DNA of 64,000 bases from NCBI GenBank assembly GCA_002794785.1, contig NBBA01000002.1:1674001-1738000 (forward strand), written 5' to 3'. Of the stretch, positions 20,263-32,051 are shown piece after piece; position 1 is the stretch's first letter, and the number at the start of each line of letters is the position of its first letter. Below the pieces are notes generated by a model. It was not told the origin of the DNA, made no database searches, and saw nothing but the letters and a program-made list of their open reading frames with translations. Source of the DNA: Coniferiporia sulphurascens (Eukaryota; Basidiomycota; Agaricomycetes; Hymenochaetales; Hymenochaetaceae). The position numbers were made by a program, and so were the translations under genes.

Positions 20263-22697
20263 ATGTCGAACCCCAGTGGATACAGGAATGCTCTCCGTCA
20301 GACTTGACCACCCCTCCCACCCCCCTCATCAGCCAGCGCTGATGCCGACAGGGCAGCCAGGGCAGCCACCAACTGGGCAGCCGCTGGCGCCACTGCTGCT
20401 GCACTACACGGCATGACCCCCACCCCCGCCCAAATCGACCCAGGCCTCCCAGCATCGTCCCCAGACGCTCTCCGTCTTGCCCCATCCCCCATCATCGGAG
20501 TCTCGGACGCCAAGTTCACTCGTGCATTCGAGCACATCAGCTGTCCCCCCTCTGTAGGTTCCAACCCCTCGGTGGCCACAAAAGGGAAGACATCCTTGAG
20601 AACCCACACACTCCCTTGCTGCTGCTCACCCACAAGTGCTCATCTGACAGCCTGTCCCCGCACACCCCCTGACCCCGCCCTCGAGCCCAGTTCGAGCAGC
20701 ACATGTCGAGCTTTATGTACTCCCTCTCCCATGCACTGGAGGACTTCGACTGGAAGACCCACCGTGCCAGCATCGCAGAGACCGATTGGGCAGCCGGCCA
20801 GTTTGTGGGCGACCTCCTCTGGAACATCCAACAGACCATCGCCGGCGTTTTTAGGGACGAGAAGGACCCCCAGCACATCATCTCCTGCAACTTGGAGATG
20901 GCCTACAACATTGCAAGGGGGGGGGCGGAAGCCTCCCTGCCAGTGCCCTTTGCCCCAGCTCCCGCCCTGCAAAGGACCCCAGCCACCGCTCACCAACCCT
21001 CTGCCCCGACCAGGACCCCTGGAACTGCTAACCTGTCACTTGATGTGGCTGTGCTGACTAACATTGTTAAGCAGCTCTCCACAGAGGTTGCCTCCATCTC
21101 CCGGCAAGTCTCAACACTTGTCAACCAGCCTGCACCCTGTGCCCCACAGGCCCAGAAGGCCCAGGCCCCCACCACCACCACCTGTCAGGAATCCCTGCAT
21201 TTTTCCGATCATTTTCCATATTTTTCCATATTTTTCCCAGCATTATTCATTGACTTACTGCATTAGGATTCCTGACATACATGCTCAGGATCAGCGATCA
21301 CATGGTAGTTAGTAATCAGTCACCTGATGGACGCTTATAGGTACTATATAGTTGCACAGCCACGTTTCTGTTTGCTCTATATAAACCCCTCCTTTTCGCT
21401 GTAGCAAGGTTTCCCACTTTTGACCTCTTGTGGATTCCTTGCAGGCGAGTGTAGTAGACAATTGTTAGTTACTGAATATTGACTTGTGGATTCCTTGCAG
21501 TTGCAAGCGCTCTATCGGTGGTTCGAAGTTTTGCAGGTCTTGAGCTTATATTGATTACTTGATCTCATCATTCACACTGCGAGTCGTGACACCACCCAGG
21601 CCGCTATCACCGCAGCACCAACTTCCTATGCCCAGGTGGTGGCTGCCCTTGCCCCACCTACCGTCTCCAACCCCAACCCTGTCGCCTCAGCTCCCGGTGC
21701 TGTCTTCACAATGGTGACACACAAGAAGAAAAAGAAGCAGCGCCAGGTACTGCCCCCACCCCTGATGTATGCCAAGGACCCAACCCTGGTCCTCATCCCA
21801 GCCATTGCACTCAAATCCGAGATTCAACTCCCAGCCATGCACCTCACTGCCACAGCCTGTGAGTTCTTCTCTGCCCTCCCCACTGCTGACCAGGTCATGG
21901 TTCTTGCCTTCTCCTTCAATGTGAAGGGGAACCTTGTGACCTCTTTTGCCAAGTGCCCCTCTTCCGCCACCCCAGCCATGGACATGATCATTGATCAGCA
22001 CTCCATGGCTTTCGCTGCCCACATGTGCAAGTGATGCCTCTCTATTGCGGTCAACAAGATCCCAGAGCAGTACACCCTCACCCCCGTCCATGTCCGCCCC
22101 TGGTCCGCACTCCGCATCTCCATGGTGCCCTGTGTCGACTATCTCTTCGGCCGGAATGGCCACACCATCTCCCCCAAAGCCCTCATGGCCGAAATCCAGA
22201 ACAACCCAGCCCTCTGCCCCCTCGACTTCATCATCAACCCCCACTTCACTGCCACCGAGGATCACCTCCCGACCCTCCAGAAATGCCCCATGGCGTTCTC
22301 CTTCTCTGACCCCGATGGATCAATCCGCACACAGCTCCTCAAGTGCCCATGTGTTTGGCTGTTTGGCTCCGCCCTCTCCCTCTCGGTTCCACCCCACCAT
22401 CCCAGCCTCACCCAATGTGAGCACTGCCAGGGCCTAGGTCATGGAACGAGGGGATGCCGTGCCCAGCCCTGCTGTGCCGACTGTGGGGCAGGCCACCTAA
22501 CCTGCAACCACCATAAGTTGTGTGCAACCTGCGCCACCGAAGCCATCAAGGGCGACCACTGCCCTCACCCCCGCTACTGCACTAACTGCAAAGGTGACCA
22601 CCCCGCCACCTTCCCTCAGTGTCCCAAGAAATGGTGTTACCACCAGATCATGGAGGCCATTGAGGGGCCCAAAGATGACCACATGGAGGATCAATGA
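20263..22697 (+). pseudogene. T6 ORF1 (Gag-like), several stops plus an LTR insertion
   Basis: The start is ATG at 20263 (MSNPSGYRNALRQT). The frame is stopped by TGA at codon 15, where sister copies read through. It shifts frame near 20580 and meets a TGA at 20670 at the same codon as in T16. The FMYSLSHALEDFDWKTH block follows at 20713. Solo LTR S1 (21183-21591) then interrupts the PTTTT region. The rest has KKKKKQRQ, MYAKDPTLVL, a TGA at 22032, and the zinc clusters CEHCQGLGHGTRGC, CCADCGAGH and CTNCKGDHPATFPQC. It ends at the TGA overlapping ORF2 (ATGA, 22694-22697). Confidence 0.86.
21183..21591 (+). mobile_element. S1: solo LTR (409 bp), TSD CCACC
   Basis: The element begins TGTCAGGAATCC and ends CGTGACA (terminal TGTCA/TGACA), flanked by ccacc at 21178-21182 and 21592-21596. 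A 5-bp duplication and TG...CA ends are the signature of an LTR-retrotransposon LTR. A TATA-like CTATATAAA lies near 21379, and TGTGGATTCCTTGCAG is repeated at about 21430 and 21485. A 12-bp inverted repeat links its first bases to 21266-21277. It is unrelated to S2-S5. No internal region is present, so it is the product of LTR-LTR recombination. Orientation is inferred from the TATA box. Confidence 0.85.
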
Positions 22698-23703
22698 ATA
22701 GAGACATCTCTATTCTTCAGTGGAATGCCGCCTGCTCCTTAGCCGTGATCCATTCCCTCATTCCGATCCTCACCACTGACCCATCCCCACCCACCATCAT
22801 TTTGATACAGGAACCTCCCTGGTACCAAATTGGTCTCCAACCCTCCCTTACTGACCCCACCGGCATGCTGGTCCTCAATGTCCCATCCCTACCAGGGTAC
22901 ACTGTGGTACTCCCCCCAGCCACTTGGCCAAGGGTAGTCACATATGTGTCCCGAGCCATACCCTCAACCACATGGTCGGTTCTCAGGGCTGCCTCCGCTG
23001 GCACTGACGTCCTCACCATCGAGATCCACGCCCATCTGACAATCCGCCTATGCAACTACTATGGCATGCATGCGCCGGACTGCACCACCGCCACCCCCCA
23101 ATACCCCAGTGAGTCGTTCCTTTTCACAATCCCACCAGCCTTAGCCTTCACTCTACTTGTAGCAGGCAACTTCAACCATTGCCACCATTCGTGGTCTGAA
23201 CTCCTCGCCTCTCGGCAGGAGGACTTGAGGGCACAACCCCTTGACGACTTCTTCTGGGAGCATGGCCTTGCGCCAGCTCACCTCCCAGACTCTGACTCAT
23301 GGCCTGTTGACAATCATTGATGGTGCCCAATTGACATGATCTGGACCCCCCCCCATGATCAACCCCAACTCAATTATAGATTTGGGCACTTCCACCACCT
23401 CCCCACTGTCTGATCATGCCATGCTGCACTGGTCCTTGCCATCTTGGCCCCCACCCCCAGTCACCCATACCCTTTTTTATTTTTTTATTTTTAATTATTA
23501 TTCCTGCAGTATTACATAATTACAAGCTGCCCCCCCGAAGGGGGGGCCCTAACTACATAACAACAGAGGTGCCCATCATTGCGCATCACACAAAACTGGG
23601 TGGGGGCTCTGCTCCCTGAAGGGTGCCAAAGTGTGAAGAGCCCCTATTTAGTAAGAATGAACTCAGAGAAGGAGGGATACATATCGCTACAAACAAACCA
23701 CAT

Positions 23704-26630
23704 TTTTTTAATTTTTATAATTTTTTTATAATTATTCCTGCAGTTTTACATAATTACAAGCCGCCCCCCCGAAGGGGGGGCCCTAACTACATAAAAAATG
23801 GAGGCGCCCATCATTGCGCATCGCACAAAACTGGGCGGGGGCTCTGCTCCCTGATGGGTGCCGATGTGTGTAGAGCCCCTATTGAGTAAGAAGGATGCAA
23901 GAAGGAGGGATACATATCGCTACGAACAAACCATGTGGATAAGGGCAGGTAACAGTAAGAAGCTTAGAAGAGGAAAGGGAGGGCAAGAGCGCTGGCCGAG
24001 ACATATCCAGGGGGAATTCAAAAGGCAGTCACTATTCGAGCAGAAAGGGAGGAAGCGTACCTGAAAGCTCCATAAGGGCTGGGTCCGAGTATACAACGCA
24101 TGTAGTCCCGTAGGAGGTCCAGGTCCATATCCTCATTGGTAGGGTGGCCATCGAGGTCCATTGCGGCGAAAGACAGCCGGATGGCACCCACGGCACAGTC
24201 AGAGAGGCGGTTCAGGTGCCCTGTCAGCTTGAGCCAACGGCGCAGAACCGGGAGGCGGTTTTCATCAGCCCACTCTGAGTGGTGGACTGGGAGAGGGTCC
24301 CGAGGTGGCCACATGTGCCGTATCCACAGGTGGAAGGTACTACAGCAGCCTAGGATGTGGGCGGTCGACTGTGCGGGCCATGGGGGGTGGTTGTGCCATC
24401 TGCAGTGCGAGATCAGGCTGTGTCTGCGGCAGTAGGCTGAGTCAAAACTCAGCCAGTAACCCCCATAGGGACCAGCGCAGCAGAGGACCTGTGCGACTGT
24501 GGATAGCTCGCTTCGAGGGTGGTCGACTGAATGCATGAGCAGCTTTCGAGGTCGGCATGATGGGAGGCCATGAACTGCTAGGTACTTGTCGGCAGTTGAG
24601 GCGAGGGGGTGGGCTAGTGAATGAGACCATCGCTCCATGAGTGTGCTGACGGCGATTTCTTTTAGTGCGGAGGTGGAAGGTTTAAGGTCGGATGGGGGGA
24701 GCTCTGTTGCCAGCTTCGCTTCCGTGTCAGCCCATTCATTGCCGGGGATGTCCGAGTGGCCGGGGCACCATACAAAATGGACAGTGAGCTGGGGGTATGA
24801 GTCCAGAAGAGTCTCCACACCCGCTTTCCAGATGTGAAGGAGGTGGGCGCCGGGGGCGGCGGCCCATGTGCGGAAGAGGTGGAGGGCGGTCAGCGAATCA
24901 GACAAAAAGAAGATATCCGATGTGACACGCAGTTGTGCAGGGAGGCGGCGTGCAACCCAGCCCAGGGCCGTGGTGAGGGAGAATTCCTCGGCATCTGTGG
25001 CTGTGGCGCAGGTGGGGGATTCCAGTCGGCATGACTGGAGTCAAGTGTGGCCGAGCATCGCACAGATGGCTGAACCCAACTTATTGTCAATGTGGGAGCC
25101 ATCCGTGAATACCTGAATGTGGGGGGTGGAACTGAGTTGGCACGCAGCCGTAACGAATGACTTTCACATGTCGGCACTGACCGGGGTGGTGGGGGTGGTG
25201 AACCGAACCCTGCCCTTAGTGAAGGCCAGGGGATCTGTCCATGGGGGATGCATGTATGCAGGGACTTGTTGAACCCGGGGGGCCCGGACCTGCAGAGAAA
25301 GGGAGAAAGGTCTGTTAGCTACATTTTTAAATAGTTTGCAGCCAATAGAGTGAGGGGTGCGCCAGAGGCGCAGGGAATGGGTAGTCTTTATGTATTCAAA
25401 ATAGAAAGAAAGAGGGGGAACTGAGCAGAGAAAATTTGTGGAATGGGGGGAAGCACCTTTGAAGATGCCCAAGATCCAGCGGCAGGCCATGTTTTGTACA
25501 GTCTGGAGGCGGTTTACCAGAGATTTTTGGTGGCGGCTGTGGTACCACACTGGTGCTCCCCATGAAAGGACAGAGTGGACGCAGGAGGTATATAGGCGGC
25601 GGAGGAGGAGGGCCGAGATTCCACGTTGGGTGTTGCCCAGAATGCGGAGGGTGGCGAGTGTGGACAGCCCCTTGGAGCGCATGCGCTCAATGTGTGGTTT
25701 GAAGGAGAGGCCTGGGTCCCACCATATCCCCAGCCACCAAGGTGGGATTGAGGGGCAGATCAGGGTGTTGGGGTCAACCTGTACCCTGGCCGTGTCCCAG
25801 CCATCATAGCCAGTTCATTGCCGAGGGGGGTGAAAGTGGAGGCACTCCATCTTTGCTGCTTCGATGTTGAGACCAATAGTGCCAAAGGGGGTGTCGAGTT
25901 GTTGGTAGGTGTGGGCTAGGGCATGGCAGTTGGATGCCACTGAAGGACCTATGCAAATAAGTAAGTGGTCGTCAATGTATGCCAGGGTGGTGGTGCCGGC
26001 TTGGTGGAAGTGCTGGAGGACCACCCCTGCAAAAATAGTTGACAAGATGGGGGAGACTGGCGATCCCTGTGGGGTGCCGAAGTCGGGTTTAGGTGCGGTA
26101 GGAAGGGTGGTGCCATCGAAGGCGATGGCGACCTGCCGATCCATCATGAAGGACAGACACCAGTCGGCCATGTCTGGCATGCAACCAAGGTCCAACAGTT
26201 GTCGGTGGAGGAGCTGGGGGTGCACCAAGTCGAAAAAGCCCTGGATGTCGACCGTGAGGACCGAACAAGCACGGCCTTCTGAGTGGGCATGTTCCGCAAT
26301 CTGTAATAGGTGTTGGGCGGCGTTGTAGACTGAATGACCTTGGTGTCCCCCATATTGGTTGGGTGGCAGCCAATCCCTTGTGTTTGCGAGGTACTGGAGC
26401 CGGTTAGCGATTATCTTTTCGAGGAGTTTCCCTAGGGTCTCCTTGAGGGTGATGGGCTGGTAAGAACACAGCGAAAATGGGTCCTTCTTGTTTGGCTTCC
26501 TGAGCATTACCACTTTTGCCGCCTGCCAGCACTCGGGGTGATGCCCCAGGCGCAGACAGTCATTGAAAAGTGTAAGTATCTCATCAGGGTAAGTGTCCAC
26601 CACCCATTTCAGGGGGTGGTAACCTATTCC
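23704..26630 (-). mobile_element. T8: 5'-truncated LINE in the T7 3' UTR, 15-bp TSD
   Basis: A 2.9-kb minus-strand LINE copy beginning (5') at the RT N-terminal part and ending in a type A 3' UTR with a T-rich tail at 23704-23733. It is flanked by perfect acaaacaaaccacat at 23689-23703 and 26631-26645. T7 3' UTR sequence is continuous across the duplication. It is a textbook 5'-truncated insertion with no ORF1 or endonuclease. Confidence 0.93.
24060..26630 (-). pseudogene. T8 ORF2 fragment (RT, RNase H, C-terminus)
   Basis: Reads from GIGYHPLKWVVDTYPDEIL into RT (to about 25815), with QGFFDLVHP, FGTPQGSPVSPIL and AYIDDHLLICI in a long open stretch. The frame changes near 25815, then comes the connector (25164-25682: NFLCSVPPLSFYFEYIKT, RPFSLSLQVRAPRVQ). 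RNase H from about 25100 to 24450 has LSDSLTALHLF and WCPGHSDIPGNEWADTE. The C-terminus has HNHPPWPAQSTAHILGCC. A short deletion near 24085 removes the usual end, so the frame passes MRCILG into the 3' UTR. No endonuclease is present. Confidence 0.87.
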
Positions 26631-26645
26631 ACAAACAAACCACAT

Positions 26646-29600
26646 GGGCAAGGGCAGGTTCAAGTAGGATGCTTAGAAATGGGAATGGGGAGGCGAGAGT
26701 GCCAGCCAAGACATATCCATAGGAATTCGAACGATGGGCGCTAATCAGAGGGAAAGGGAGGGAGTGTACCTGAGAGCTCCAAAAGGGCTGGGTCCGAGTC
26801 CCAGGTTCGAGGTCCAAGCATATGATGCATGTAATCCCATAGGAGGTCCAAGTCCATATCCTCATCGGTAGGGTGGCCATCTAGGTCCATCACAGCAAAA
26901 GCCAGTCTGATGGCACCTGCAGTGTGGTCAGAAAGGTGGTTTAGGTGCCCTGTCAGCTTAAGCCAATGGCGCAAAACTGGGAGGCGGTGTTCATCAGCCC
27001 ACTCTGAATGGTGAACTGGGAGAGGGTCCCGAGGTGGCCATACATGTTGAATCCATGAGTGGAAAGTGCTGCAGCCACCTAAGATGTGGGCAGTTGACTG
27101 TGCAGGCCAGGGGGGGTGGTTGTGCCACCTGCAGTGCGAGATCAGGCCATGTCTGCACCGGTAGTGTTACAATTTTCCTTTACTTTTCCTTATTGCACTG
27201 ACTCACTTCCCCTTCGTCATCATCAGTCAGTGCAACTCCCCCATTTCTCTACCTTACTCATCCTTATTCCGCCTTATGCCATAAGACGCCATGATGACGC
27301 CTTATTGCACCATCATGACATGCTTTGCTTACTGATCACCGAACTTGTATTACCAAGGCATTCCTTGAGTTTCCATGACCTTCCATAGTCTGGTAAACAT
27401 ACCTAACCAAGTCGCTACAGTAGCAAACACATAGAATAGCATATAAGCATGTAACTTCAGTAGCACAAGCCCTAAGCTTGTGCTCTTTGTTCATACAAGC
27501 CCATTATCTGCTACCACCAGTCTACTGTGTGCCACCTGGCCATTAGTCACTTCATCGCAACCCGACTCACTATAGAAGCCTACCGCGTCCACATCGCCGA
27601 TCAGGAAGCCCCATCGACGATCACCCTCGACTTACGACATCTAGGAAGCCCCGTTGCCATACCATCAGTTCCGACGATCAGGAAGCCCCGACGTCGATCA
27701 CCGCGTAACCGTTGAGCTTAACAGTTTTGGGGCAGTAGGGAGGGTGGTGCTGTCGAACACAACAGCAACCTGCTGGTCTGTCATGAAGGACCGACACCAG
27801 TTGGCCATGTTGGGCATGCAACTGAGGTCCAGCAGTTGATGGTGGAGGAGTTGGGGGTGCACCAAATCAAAGAAGCCCTGAATGTCAACTGCTAGGACCG
27901 AACAGACGAGGCCCTTCGAGTGGGCATGCTCCGCGATCTGTAAAAGGTGTTGGGCAGCGTCATAGACTGAATGGCCTTGATGCCTCCCATATTGGTTAGG
28001 TGGCAGCCAGTCCCGCATGTTAGCAAGGAACTGGAGCCGGTTAGCTATGATCTTTTCAAGGAGTTTCCCTAGGGTTTCCTCAAGGGTGATGGGCCAGTAT
28101 GAACACAGCAAGAAAGGGTCCTTCTTGTTTGGCTTCCAAAGCATCACCACTTTTGCTGCCCACCAGCACTTAGGGTGGTGCCCCAAGTGCAGACAGTCAT
28201 TGAAAAGCGAGAGAATCTTGTCAGGGTAAGCATCCACTACCCATTTAAGGGGGCAGTAACCTATTCTCAAGAGGCCCAGAGCCGACAAGTTGGATGTATC
28301 GGCCAGTGCCCCCATAAGCTCCGTGAGGAGGATGGGCGGGGCAGCTGGTTGAGGTGGTGGCAGTGGGTTGGTGACCACTGCCTGGGGTGGGGGGGGCATG
28401 AAGAAAGTTTTGTGAAAAAGCTCACCTTTCTCATTGTCCATCTGGGTGAAGGAGCTGTCTTGTTGTTTAAGTGAGGGGATAGGGGTGGGTTGGTTTCCGA
28501 GGCTGCACTTGGCCCAGCTCCAGATGTTGGAGGCATCCGCTTCCGCTGCCTGGTCAGCATAGAACTGCCATTTGGCCGTTCTAACACCCCTTTTGAAGGC
28601 ACATTGAGCTGATGATCGCTGGAGGGGAGTGGTGGCCGTCGAGATTGCCATTAAGAGGGTCTTGCAGTGGGGTGACCGCCATGGGACTTCCATTTTCGAC
28701 GGTTTTGAGAGGCAGGTGAACAGCTGGAGGGTGGATACCATAGAGTCAATAACTGCTTTGGCTTTGATGTCCAGGGCATGGGTGTCGAGCCCTGGGAGAC
28801 AGAAGGCTGCTTTGAGAAGAGGGAAGGCGATGTCGGTCCATTCCTCCTTGTTGGCTGGGAGTAGCTGGCGGGTCTTTAAGACAGGAGGGGGGGGCCAAAA
28901 TGGCAGTGACCACCGTAGAATGGCATGGTCGGACAGCAGGGAGGGGTCGGAGGTAGCCGAATCTATAATAGAGTCGGGGTTGACTGCAGGTGGGGCCCAG
29001 ATCATGTCAATGGGACAATGATGATGAGTGCTGTCGGGCCATGAGTCAGAGTCAGGAAGGTGGGCAGGTGCCAGGCCATGCCCACAGAAAAGGTCATCGA
29101 GGGGTTGAGCCCCCAAGTCATCTTGTCATGGGACTGAGAATTCGGACCACATGTGGTGGTGATGGTTGAAGTCACCTGCCACAAGTAGAGTGGTGGCTAG
29201 CACTGAGGGGAGTGAAAATAAAAAGGGCTCACCTGGGTACTGTGGGGAGGTGTTCTCTCGGTCCAGGGGGTGCATGCCATAGTAGTTGCACACCCAGAGG
29301 GTGAGTTGGGATCGTACCTCCACCGTCAGTACATTGGTGCCGTGGGATGCGGCTCCAAGAATCGACCATGAGGTAGGGGGGAGGGCCCTGGATACATATG
29401 TGACTACCTGAGGATGGACCTCTGGTGGTAGGACAGGTACATAGCCTGGGATGGTAGGGATGTTGAGGACCAGGGTGCTGGTTGGGTCGGTGAGTGAGGG
29501 TTGCAGCCCTATTTGGTACCAGGGTGGTTCCTGAATAAGAATTAGGTGTGGGGGGGAGGGGTCAGTTGTAAGGACAGGGATTAGGGAATGTATCGCTGCA

Positions 29601-29647
29601 AGTGAGCAGGTGGTGTTCCACTGCAGGATAGAGAGTGTCTCTATCAT
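26646..29647 (-). pseudogene. T7 ORF2 (endonuclease, part of RT, C-terminus), deleted at S2
   Basis: It starts at 29647 with MIETLSILQWNTTCS, overlapping the ORF1 stop. The endonuclease shows LILIQEPPW, GDFNHHHHMWSE and, after a frameshift near 29120, LSDHAILRWSLPF. The linker and RT stay open for more than 450 codons (29116 to 27724) through AKVVMLWKPNKKDP and QGFFDLVHP, to LPTAPK. There solo LTR S2 begins. On the other side of S2 only the zinc-like region and C-terminus remain (to LLELSGTLPPFPSD, 26741-26974), then the 3' UTR. The catalytic YVDD box and RNase H are gone. Confidence 0.86.
27165..27723 (+). mobile_element. S2: solo LTR (559 bp) without TSD
   Basis: It begins TGTTACAATTTTCC and ends GAGCTTAACA, in the same LTR group as S3-S5 and related to the G1 LTRs. 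It carries AGCACAAGCCCTAAGCTTGTGCT downstream of ATATAAG, and three AGGAAGCCCC motifs. The flanks (ggtag, gtttt) do not match and come from LINE positions normally about 2 kb apart. So S2 marks a deletion, probably by recombination between LTRs at two sites. Confidence 0.85.
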
Positions 29648-31018
29648 ATTTCCTCCATCTGGTCATTGGTGGGGTCAGCGGCAAGGGCCTCTTCGATTTG
29701 GCGGTAGTGCCTCTTCTTAGGGCAGGCCGGTAGGGTGGTGGGGTGGTTGCCCTTGCAGTTGATGCATTGGCGGGGGTGGGGGCATGTGTCGGCTTCGGGC
29801 ACTGCATCGGTTGCGCAGTGGGCACACAATTTGTGGTAGTTGTGGGTCAAATGGGCACCCGCACAGTCAGCGCAACAAGGTTGGGCTCAGCAGCCCTTGG
29901 TTCCATGACTGAGGCCCTGGCACTGCTCACATTGGGTGAGGGTGGGGCGGACTGGTGGGACCGAGAGTCGGAGGGTGGATCCGAACATCCAGACTCGTGG
30001 CCTCTTGAGGAGGCGTTCATGGATGGAACCATTGGGGTCAACGAAGGAGAAGACCACTGGGCACCTGTCAAGTGTCGGCAGGTGGTCCTTGGTGGCGGCA
30101 AAGTGGGGGGAAACTACAAAGTCAAGGTTGCAGAGTGCCGGGTTGTGCTGGATTTCGGCCATGAGGGCCTTCTCAGTGATGGTGTGTCTGTTCTGGCTGA
30201 ACAGGAAGTCTTTGCACGGCACCATGGAGATGCGGGGGGCGGACTGGGGGCGGACTCTGGAGGGGGTTAGGGAGAAGGCAGTCAGGATGGTTATTCCCAC
30301 TGCGATGCACTCTGTGCACATATGGGAGGCATAGGCTGCAGAGTGATGATCAATGATCGTTTCCATGGTCGGGTTAGCGGGTGCACTGCAAATGTGGTCA
30401 TGATGTTCCCCTTCACGTTATATGAAGAGGACAGGACTGGGACTTGGTCTGTGGTGGGGAGGGAGGCAAAGAACTCATGTGATGTCTTAGTGAGGGCCAT
30501 TGTGGACTTCTGGTTTTCGGCACGAATGCCGACGGTTGGTGTGAGGACCAAGGTTGGGTCCTTAGCATACATTGTGGGCGGGGGGGCACCTTCCTTGTGC
30601 GCTTTTTCTTCTTTGGTGCCGGGTTGATGACCACCCCAATGGCCAGGGCTGCTGGGGTAAGGTTGGTGGTTGTTGGAGGGGCCGCTGCTGCGGCCACTTG
30701 TGCATAGGAGGTGGGGGCGGCTGTGATGGCAGCCTGGGCAGTGGTTTGTTGTTGTTGTTGTTTATTAAATAAATATAACGAAACGATATAAATAACTGAT
30801 GGTCATATGAACATCCATCTTACTAAGTAAACGATAACGCAATGATAACGCCATACGATATAGGAGCTAGATAGTTATAGTAGTACTAGCTCATGGAATG
30901 TGTATATAAGGGGAGCTGGTCTTTCCCTAGAAATACATCGGTTTACGCTGATAACCCACCTTTGCCTCAACAACACCACTGCACCTCACAGTCTACCACA
31001 ATGTGCGTAGATTTTAAG

Positions 31019-31054
<36 letters not shown>

Positions 31055-31993
31055 GCAGTTGGCAAGGGGCGGGCCTATAGCTGATGGAGGCCATCTGATG
31101 TGAAATAGAAGCAATGTCAGTGGTCAGGCGTTTGACTGCATCAGTCAGTGCCTTCATTTCCGGGGTCACGGGGGCGGTGGCAGGGGTCCTGGCGGTGGCC
31201 GGGGGTTCTGCTGGGGGTGAGCTGGGGCAAAGGGTTCTGGGAGGGCAATTACTTTTTCCTTCTTTGCGAAGTTGTAGGCCATTTCCACATTGCAGAGTAT
31301 GAGGTGGTGGGGGTCCTTCTTCTCCTCTGCTAGGTGGGTGTGGGTCTGCTGTATGTTCCAGAGGAGGTCACCAACAAACTGAGCCACCTTAATGTCGGTG
31401 TCAGTGGTGGAGGCGTCCTTGGTTTCCTGGTCGAAGTCTTCCAGGGCATGTGAGAGGGAGTACATGAACCCCGAGGTGTGGGGTTTGTAGTTTGAGGTAC
31501 TGGGGGCTGCTCTCGGGGTGAGCGGCAACATGGCGGCAAAGGAGCATTTCCATCCGAGGCTTGCGCCTCCCACCTGTTGCAGAGGGGTATGGGGGTCGAC
31601 CGCCATCTCTGGGGCCATCTCACCGAATTCATTGGAGCCATGGATCGACCCTACCGAGGAGGCTGGGGAGCCTGCTCAGGATGTGTGCCTCGACTCGTTG
31701 CATGCTTGGGTGGTGAAGTCATAGGCTGATGCCAATTGGGAGTCACCAATGTTGGGAGAGGGTGCAAGGACATCTGGGGAGGAGGTCAGTGGCGGGAAAC
31801 CGGTGATGGGTTGGGTGTTGGGGGTGGTGGGGGCGGCCATTCCTTGAATGAGGGTGGTTGCATTGGCGCCAGTGGCTGCCCAGTTGACGGCAGCCCTAGT
31901 GGCCCTGTCGGCATCGGCACTGGCCGATGAGGTGGTGGGTGGGGTGTGTCGAGTACAACGGAGTGCTCCACAGTAATCACTTAGGTTTGACAT
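29644..31993 (-). pseudogene. T7 ORF1 (Gag-like), frameshifted and interrupted
   Basis: It starts MSNLSDYCGALR at 31993. The first about 105 codons are open, then a stop or frameshift falls near 31680. A second frame continues (31618 to 31166) with FMYSLSHALEDFDQETKD and VAQFVGDLLWNIQQT. A glutamine-coding CAA run follows and is split by an AT-rich insert (about 30764-31022). The C-terminal half includes QTTAQAAIT, APKKKKRTRK, MYAKDPTLVLTP, CEQCQGLSHGTKGC and CINCKGNHPTTLPAC. A TGA interrupts after KGC. The stop overlaps ORF2. This ORF1 has a more diverged N-terminal half than T2, T6 or T16. Confidence 0.82.
30764..31022. repeat. AT-rich insert inside a (TTG)n run; identity unknown
   Basis: About 260 bp of AT-rich sequence (TATTAAATAAATATAACG... 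to ...TAGATTTTAAGA) splits a TTG/CAA microsatellite in T7 ORF1. The left part of the run ends near 30763 and the right part is 31021-31058. It holds TGTATATAAGG at about 30900, a TATA-like promoter on the plus strand. It could be a small solo LTR of a Copia-like element or another short insert. Its ends cannot be fixed because both sides lie in the same repeat. I do not recognise the family. Confidence 0.45.
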
Positions 31994-32051
31994 GGGGGAG
32001 TTTTAGCTGCCCACACTAGTCGATGGTGGTGGTTACTGGTCAAGAAGGATG
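31994..32051 (-). promoter_or_regulatory. T7 LINE 5' UTR (58 nt), exact 5' end
   Basis: The leader lies between the TSD and the ORF1 ATG. The first base is fixed by the duplication at 32052, giving CATCCTTCTTGACCAG as the true 5' terminus of a full-length insertion. It agrees with T2 (58 nt) and T6 (57 nt). Promoter role is inferred from how LINEs are transcribed. Confidence 0.6.

Larger units (their letters stand above)
23472..32051 (-). mobile_element. T7: minus-strand LINE with exact 5' and 3' ends, internally deleted
   Basis: T7 is inserted in T6 ORF2 with a perfect 13-bp TSD (agtcacccatacc at 23459-23471 and 32052-32064). The 5' terminus CATCCTTCTTGACC is at 32051 and the A-tail is the T-rich run from 23473. 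It holds a 58-nt leader, ORF1 (31993 to 29644), ORF2 endonuclease and part of RT (29647 to 27724), then solo LTR S2, then only the ORF2 C-terminus and 3' UTR. About 2 kb covering the RT end and RNase H is missing at S2. T8 is inserted in its 3' UTR, and an AT-rich insert lies in ORF1. T7 fixes the full-length 5' end of the family. Confidence 0.9.

Noticed and set aside
27160..27728. A target duplication around S2
   Set aside because: The flanks ggtag and gtttt do not match and belong to different LINE positions.
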